DNA from: CADAWZ01 sp045114665
GTDB taxonomy: Bacteria; Vulcanimicrobiota; CADAWZ01
DNA length: 9,841 nt
NCBI GenBank assembly: GCA_045114665.1
Contig: JBGUKW010000025.1
Location: forward strand, 1 to 9,841
Reading direction: 5' to 3'
Shown here: positions 6,408 through 9,841 of the stretch, in pieces
Layout of the letters: each line of letters opens with the position of its first letter
How positions within the stretch are numbered: position 1 is the stretch's first letter
Notes under the pieces: model-generated
The model's input: only the letters and a program-made list of their open reading frames with translations
Database searches by the model: none
Told to the model about the DNA's origin: nothing
Position numbers and translations under genes: made by a program

Positions 6408-7544
6408 TTGAGTAAAAAAATAATATCAATAATATCTATACTTATTCTTTTAATATCTTTAACAGAAATATCTTTTGCAAAACCATTATCTAAAAAAGAG
6501 AAAAAAACATATAACAAAGCTCTAAAATTCGAACATAAAAACAATTATAAATCTGCTTTAAATGAATATAACAAAATATTAAAAACAAACCCTACATCAT
6601 CAGAAACACTCGACAGAATTTCATATATACAAATGAAGAACAATGATAGAAAAAAAGCAGAAGAGACAGCAAAAAAAGCTATAAAAGCTGGTGGCAAATG
6701 TCCAATTTCTAAAAATATAATCGGACTGATGCATGAAAAAAATAATAACTTGGGATATGCAGAAAAATATTATCTAAGAGCTTTGAAAGATGACAACAAA
6801 TATGCAAGTGCATATAATAATTTGGGAAATATTGCGTTAAAAAAAGGAATGGTAAAAAAAGCCTCATCATATTATGAACAAGCAATAGCAAATGATCCTA
6901 AAAATCCACTGTTTTTTAATAATTTGGGATATGCAATGGAGTTAAATGGAGAAATAGCAGATGCTCTTGAATACTATCAAAAAGCTGATAAAATAGGCGA
7001 TCCAAGTGGATTAGCAAAAAAAAATATTGAAAGAATAGAATTTAAAAACAAAGATAAAAATTTGACAAAAAGAGAACTTAATATTATAAAAAGTATATGT
7101 AAAAGCAAATTTCCCATAACTTTCCATGTAACAGAAGTTTTAAATGATCCCAAAAATGGAAATGCTGGAGTTTGGGAGGCTTCATCAGCTCCAAATCAAA
7201 GATTTATTATAAAACAACTTCCAAAAGACAATGCTTTTACCGAGATGATTTTTTCACAGATGGTTTTCGAACATAAAAAAGAATTACTGTCAATGCTTGA
7301 AAAATTTTCAAAAACAACACAATCAGAAATTATAGGTCAAGGTTATGTAAATGTAGGAACTAAGAGAATTATGTATTTATCAACAGATTCTTATGATAAA
7401 AACATACCACTTGAAACAATGTATTGTTTGGTATCGAAAGAATCACCAAATAGAAATGCAATAATAGTGATAACTGCAAACAAGGGATTTTTCAAATCAG
7501 ATGTTGCTAAAACATTTATAAAAACTGCTTATAAAGGATTATAA
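6408..7544 (+). CDS. exported TPR-repeat protein with C-terminal domain of unknown function
   Basis: 378 residues from TTG. An N-terminal signal sequence (about 1-25, hydrophobic core IISIISILILLISL, then SFAKP) indicates export. Residues about 31-200 form five TPR-like helical pairs. The clearest are 133-166 (YASAYNNLGNIALKKG, then YYEQAIANDPKNP) and 167-200 (FFNNLGYAMELNG, then ALEYYQKADKIGD). A charged stretch (200-225) leads to a C-terminal domain (about 228-378) with alternating strands and helices: FPITFHVTEV, GVWEASS, RFIIKQLP, a long helix 280-300, then YVNVGTKRIMYLS and AIIVITANKGFF. The topology loosely recalls PsbP/DcrB-like folds, a guess only. TPR domains are protein-docking scaffolds, so a periplasmic adaptor role is likely. 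The next gene starts 7 bases downstream and is probably cotranscribed. Precise function not recognised. Confidence 0.9.
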   Translation: MSKKIISIISILILLISLTEISFAKPLSKKEKKTYNKALKFEHKNNYKSALNEYNKILKTNPTSSETLDRISYIQMKNNDRKKAEETAKKAIKAGGKCPISKNIIGLMHEKNNNLGYAEKYYLRALKDDNKYASAYNNLGNIALKKGMVKKASSYYEQAIANDPKNPLFFNNLGYAMELNGEIADALEYYQKADKIGDPSGLAKKNIERIEFKNKDKNLTKRELNIIKSICKSKFPITFHVTEVLNDPKNGNAGVWEASSAPNQRFIIKQLPKDNAFTEMIFSQMVFEHKKELLSMLEKFSKTTQSEIIGQGYVNVGTKRIMYLSTDSYDKNIPLETMYCLVSKESPNRNAIIVITANKGFFKSDVAKTFIKTAYKGL

Positions 7545-7551
7545 ACTAAAA

Positions 7552-8121
7552 ATGGGAAATAAAAAAACAAAATTACCAATAAAAGAGGGAACTATTAGAA
7601 AACTAAAAGAAGAGAATAAGATTGATATTATTGAAGATACAAATGACAATTTTATTTTTAAAAGAAATTCTTCAAATGTTTTAGTTAATTCTTTTTTTCC
7701 TTTAATACCCATCGCTTTCTTGCTTGTACACATTTTTGGAGATGCTCAAAGCAAATATTCATTTAGGCATGCATTACTTACAACTAAATTTAATATGTAT
7801 TTTATCATTGGTGAATTTATTACAATCGTTATGCTTTTATTGATATGTTATGTTATATTTCTTATGATAAAAAATGATATGGAAATAAAAGTTCAGGTCA
7901 ATCATGATGAACTCACGATTAAAGAAAAAATTTTATTTATACCAATTAAAGAAAAAAAATTTAAACGAAAAGAATTAAAAATTGAAACTATCGAAATTGA
8001 AGAAAAATATTTTAGTATAATATTCAAACAAGAAAAAATTTCTTTTAAAAAGACATTAAATTTTACATTATCTAAGAGAGAAGCTAATTATCTTGTTAAT
8101 AAAATTAACTCGTTGTGCTAA
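7552..8121 (+). CDS. membrane protein of unknown function with two transmembrane helices and cytoplasmic-type beta domain
   Basis: 189 residues. The N-terminal about 40 residues are polar and lysine-rich, with no signal peptide. Two hydrophobic segments follow (about 46-63, FFPLIPIAFLLVHIFG, and about 83-107, FIIGEFITIVMLLLICYVIFLMI), joined by a loop containing SKYSFRH. Residues about 110-189 look like a small beta sandwich ending in a helix: IKVQVNHDELTIKEK, IPIKEKKFKRKELK, IETIEIEE, YFSIIFKQEKISF, then LSKREANYLVNKI. This order resembles PH-like domains of small bacterial membrane proteins, but I cannot assign a family. ATG at 7552-7554 lies 7 bases after the TPR stop. An AAGGA at 7534-7538 inside the TPR gene is a distant ribosome site. 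Its TAA shares bases with the TAG of the convergent gene (8118-8121). Confidence 0.85.
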   Translation: MGNKKTKLPIKEGTIRKLKEENKIDIIEDTNDNFIFKRNSSNVLVNSFFPLIPIAFLLVHIFGDAQSKYSFRHALLTTKFNMYFIIGEFITIVMLLLICYVIFLMIKNDMEIKVQVNHDELTIKEKILFIPIKEKKFKRKELKIETIEIEEKYFSIIFKQEKISFKKTLNFTLSKREANYLVNKINSLC

Positions 8122-9137
8122 TTTTTAGGTATATCTACAGTATTTACTTTTCTAATATTGTCAACTTTTTTTAACTGAATAGTATTTTTATGCTGTTCAG
8201 TTTTTTTGTTTCCACTTTCATTTTTTTCAGAAGCAAATATCAAAATAGGAAGATATTTTTTTTCATTAGAAAAGGTCATCAAACCAACAAGACTTGCAAT
8301 AGCATTATCTACTTGTTCACTTCCTGATTTTGAAATAAATTTAATATCTTTTGGATTTCCTGAATCAGAAACTTTAAATGAAACGAGAAGAAAAACAATT
8401 CTTTTTAAATCCTGTTTAGATAATTTTGAATTATTTTCTTCATAAGTTTGAATAGCTTGTTTTCTAGTAATTTCTTCACTTAATGCAGGCAATATAGACA
8501 ACTTGCCTTCATTAGAAAGAGATTCAACATCTGGAATAATCAAATTATCATCTTGTTCATCATATTCATCTTTTTGTTCTTGACTCTCTATTTCTTGACT
8601 CTCTATCTGTGAGATCTCGTTAAATGGCTCTGTCTGTATTTCATTTCCTGTTAAAACTTCAACATTGGGATTTAAATCTTCTTGTTTTTCTTTTAAATCT
8701 TTATTTGAATAGTTTGGAATATTTGAAGTATATTTTTTTTCTTGTTTTGGAATATATTTTTTTCTAAGCTCTTCCCTATATTTTGCAGAGTCAAAAGAAG
8801 ATTTTTTTTCTGCAAAAACTCTCTTTTTTTCCTTCTTTTTATAAATACCTGAGCTAATATTTTGTTTAGGCTTTGATGTTGTTACTTTTTTTACAGTAGA
8901 AGTAACTTTTGATTTTTGTAAAGTTTTTGGAGTTGATTTAGAAGATTTAGAAGTTTGAATATTTTTATTACTTTTCTTTACAGCATAAGAAACCTTAAAA
9001 TTAAAATCAGAATTGTTATTTAATTTCTTCCCCTGATTTTTATAAATTCCAATCACAAAAGAAAAAATAATTATGTGAATTATAATAGATACAATAAATG
9101 CAAAAACAAAAGTATTGTCTTTTTTCATATTTTTCAT
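8118..9137 (-). CDS. TonB/TolA-like energy transducer protein
   Basis: 339 residues with a short basic cytoplasmic N-terminus and one membrane helix (about 9-31). The helix contains Ser17-x3-His21, the same spacing as the Ser/His motif that lets TonB and TolA couple to ExbBD or TolQR proton channels. A long Lys/Ser/Thr-rich then Glu/Gln-rich linker (about 35-240) would span the periplasm. It is not the Pro-Glu/Pro-Lys linker of classical TonB. Residues about 246-302 resemble a TonB C-terminal domain: VSFKVSDSGNPKDIKFISKS, the SGS turn (271-273), VDNAIASL and MTFSN. About 37 charged residues extend beyond it, more than usual. Two starts are possible, Met1 (9135-9137) and Met4 (9126-9128); I chose the first. 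No ExbB/ExbD genes are in view, so its motor partner and receptor are unknown. Confidence 0.8.
   Translation of the reverse strand: MKNMKKDNTFVFAFIVSIIIHIIIFSFVIGIYKNQGKKLNNNSDFNFKVSYAVKKSNKNIQTSKSSKSTPKTLQKSKVTSTVKKVTTSKPKQNISSGIYKKKEKKRVFAEKKSSFDSAKYREELRKKYIPKQEKKYTSNIPNYSNKDLKEKQEDLNPNVEVLTGNEIQTEPFNEISQIESQEIESQEQKDEYDEQDDNLIIPDVESLSNEGKLSILPALSEEITRKQAIQTYEENNSKLSKQDLKRIVFLLVSFKVSDSGNPKDIKFISKSGSEQVDNAIASLVGLMTFSNEKKYLPILIFASEKNESGNKKTEQHKNTIQLKKVDNIRKVNTVDIPKN
8173..8207 (+). terminator. intrinsic terminator for the TPR/membrane-protein operon, inside the antisense TonB-like gene
   Basis: Plus-strand stem AACTGAATAG (8173-8182) pairs with CTGTTCAGTT (8193-8202) over ten positions with one G-U pair. 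The loop is 10 bases, and the 3' arm runs straight into a tract of seven T (8201-8207). It lies 52 bases after the plus-strand stop codon at 8121. The minus-strand transcript of the same region has A-runs instead, so the signal works in one direction only. The stem is AT-rich and moderate in strength. Confidence 0.6.
8577..8606 (-). repeat. perfect 15-base tandem duplication in the TonB-like linker
   Basis: The unit ttcttgactctctat occurs twice back to back on the plus strand (8577-8591 and 8592-8606). It encodes a repeated five-residue unit (IESQE) in the acidic linker. Being in frame and identical, it is probably a recent slippage duplication in a spacer that tolerates length change. Confidence 0.85.
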
Positions 9138-9204
9138 AACTTCAATCCCAATTTTTTATTTTTTTTAAATAGACGAATAGAAAAATTTCTTATTTCATAA
9201 AAAT

Positions 9205-9213
9205 ATTGTAGCA
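9205..9213 (-). promoter_or_regulatory. candidate extended -10 promoter for the TonB-like gene
   Basis: The minus strand reads TGCTACAAT, an extended -10 element (TGn followed by TACAAT). No good -35 hexamer lies 16-18 bases upstream, which is acceptable for this promoter type. RNA would start near 9198, giving a leader of about 60 bases. Confidence 0.4.
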
Positions 9214-9268
9214 AAAGCAATTTTCAAATTTTCATACATAGACAATTTTATTAGACTTATACAAAAAG

Positions 9269-9297
9269 TTAACAAAAATGAAATAACAAAATATAAA
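9269..9297 (+). promoter_or_regulatory. candidate sigma70-type promoter for the metallophosphatase gene
   Basis: TTAACA (9269-9274), a 17-base spacer, then TATAAA (9292-9297). The predicted start near 9304 leaves a leader of about 45 bases that includes the AAGAGG ribosome site. Confidence 0.45.
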
Positions 9298-9348
9298 AAT
9301 TGTGATAAAATAAACGAAAATACAACAGAATTTTCAAGAGGCAAAAAA

Positions 9349-9841
9349 ATGAATTCTATAAATCCAAGTTTTACATCAAATTATACATCATATACAATAA
9401 ATCAATCAAGTAGTCAAAGAGCAGAACAATCAAGTATAAGTTCTGTTTCAAGTGATTCATTTACACCAAGTTCTAGATCACTTGATGATGACTTTGCCAA
9501 AGCAGACCAACTAAAACAAGCCTCTGCAACATCAAAAGTCGGTGAAAAATCAACATCTGAACCAATAACACTTACAATTATAAGCACAAATGACATGCAT
9601 GGTCAATATCAACTAATGCCAAAAGTTGCTGGTGTCATAGATGCATTGAGAGAACGCTATCCAGATGCAATAGTTGTTGACGGTGGTGATTCCACATATA
9701 ATCCTCCATTCAGTGAAGTAAATGAATTTGGTCCAATAACAGATGTATTAAACGAGATGAAATATGATGTAATCACACTTGGAAACCATGAATTTCAATA
9801 TGGAAAAGAATCAACATCAAAAGATTTTGCCTTAAAATTAA
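9349..9841 (+). CDS. 5'-nucleotidase-type metallophosphatase (partial, C-terminus beyond window)
   Basis: The frame is open from ATG at 9349-9351, with AAGAGG 7 bases upstream, to the right edge: 164 full codons visible. Residues about 1-70 are Ser/Thr/Gln-rich, probably disordered, and contain no hydrophobic signal peptide. From residue 73 the calcineurin-like phosphoesterase core of the UshA/5'-nucleotidase family is clear: NDMHG (81-85, metal ligands Asp82 and His84), VVDGGDS (109-115, Asp114) and TLGNHEFQYG (143-152, Asn146 and His147). All visible metal-binding residues are kept, so the enzyme should be an active dinuclear-metal phosphoesterase. Family members hydrolyse nucleotides and are usually exported. 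Here no Sec signal is seen, so either it is cytoplasmic, it uses another route, or the N-terminal tail has a separate role. The C-terminal substrate-specificity domain, if present, is outside the window. Confidence 0.9.
   Translation, partial: MNSINPSFTSNYTSYTINQSSSQRAEQSSISSVSSDSFTPSSRSLDDDFAKADQLKQASATSKVGEKSTSEPITLTIISTNDMHGQYQLMPKVAGVIDALRERYPDAIVVDGGDSTYNPPFSEVNEFGPITDVLNEMKYDVITLGNHEFQYGKESTSKDFALKL

Larger units (their letters stand above)
9138..9348. promoter_or_regulatory. divergent promoter region between TonB-like and metallophosphatase genes
   Basis: 211 AT-rich bases between divergently transcribed genes. No open frame of note, hairpin terminator or long repeat is visible. It holds one promoter candidate in each direction, listed separately, and the ribosome site of the right-hand gene (AAGAGG, 9336-9341). 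Confidence 0.6.

Noticed and set aside
7539..7733. Minus-strand open frame opposite the start of the two-helix membrane protein
   Set aside because: It is antisense to a gene with better start, context and membrane pattern, and has no independent support.
8095..8109. Perfect inverted repeat GTTAAT-AAA-ATTAAC near the end of the 189-residue gene, considered as a terminator for the TonB-like gene
   Set aside because: The stem is almost all A/T with a 3-base loop, and no U-tract follows on the minus strand. It is well explained as coding sequence (VNKIN).
9138..9348. Riboswitch or small RNA in the second divergent region
   Set aside because: No conserved stem-rich or GC-containing structure is visible. 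The sequence is mostly A/T with only 4-base chance stems.

Overview
The window is a low-GC stretch of a bacterial chromosome, most likely from a diderm (Gram-negative type) bacterium. One protein has a TonB/TolA-type energy-transducer anchor, and three others carry N-terminal signal sequences. Codon use is strongly AT-biased and uniform, the code looks standard (TGG for Trp, TGA only as stop), and two genes start with TTG behind good ribosome binding sites. I cannot fix the taxonomy. An uncultured AT-rich lineage such as Vampirovibrionia/Gastranaerophilales is my weak best guess, from general style only. No mobile elements, tRNA or rRNA genes, CRISPR arrays or clear signs of transfer are visible.

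Layout: (1) From about 6247 down to position 1 (minus strand) runs a compact unit of five genes that probably form an operon. In transcription order they encode a secreted subtilisin-like S8 protease with a C-terminal multi-pass membrane domain, a 71-residue soluble protein, an S41 (CtpA-type) PDZ protease with a TTG start, a B12-binding-domain radical SAM protein whose start overlaps the S41 stop (ATGA), and a Clp/Hsp100-like AAA+ protein cut by the window edge. Gaps are 2, 16, -4 and 65 bases. (2) A 160-base AT-rich divergent promoter region (6248-6407) separates this unit from a plus-strand pair: a secreted TPR protein (TTG start) and a 189-residue two-helix membrane protein. (3) That pair converges with a minus-strand TonB/TolA-like gene. 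The two coding regions overlap by four bases (CTAA shared by both stops), and a plausible intrinsic terminator for the plus-strand pair lies inside the antisense TonB-like gene. (4) A second divergent promoter region (9138-9348) leads to the start of a 5'-nucleotidase-type metallophosphatase that runs off the right edge.

The most interesting object is the AAA+ protein at the left edge. It has two Clp N-terminal repeats and a full-length D1 module, but D1 has lost the Walker A lysine (Lys to Arg), the Walker B glutamate (Glu to Ser), the arginine-finger pair and the aromatic pore loop, while the linker into D2 is intact. This looks like a Clp-family protein with a dead first ring. It sits in an apparent operon with two exported proteases and a cobalamin-type radical SAM protein. 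The grouping suggests an uncharacterised envelope proteolysis or protein-modification system, but that link is inference from gene order only.
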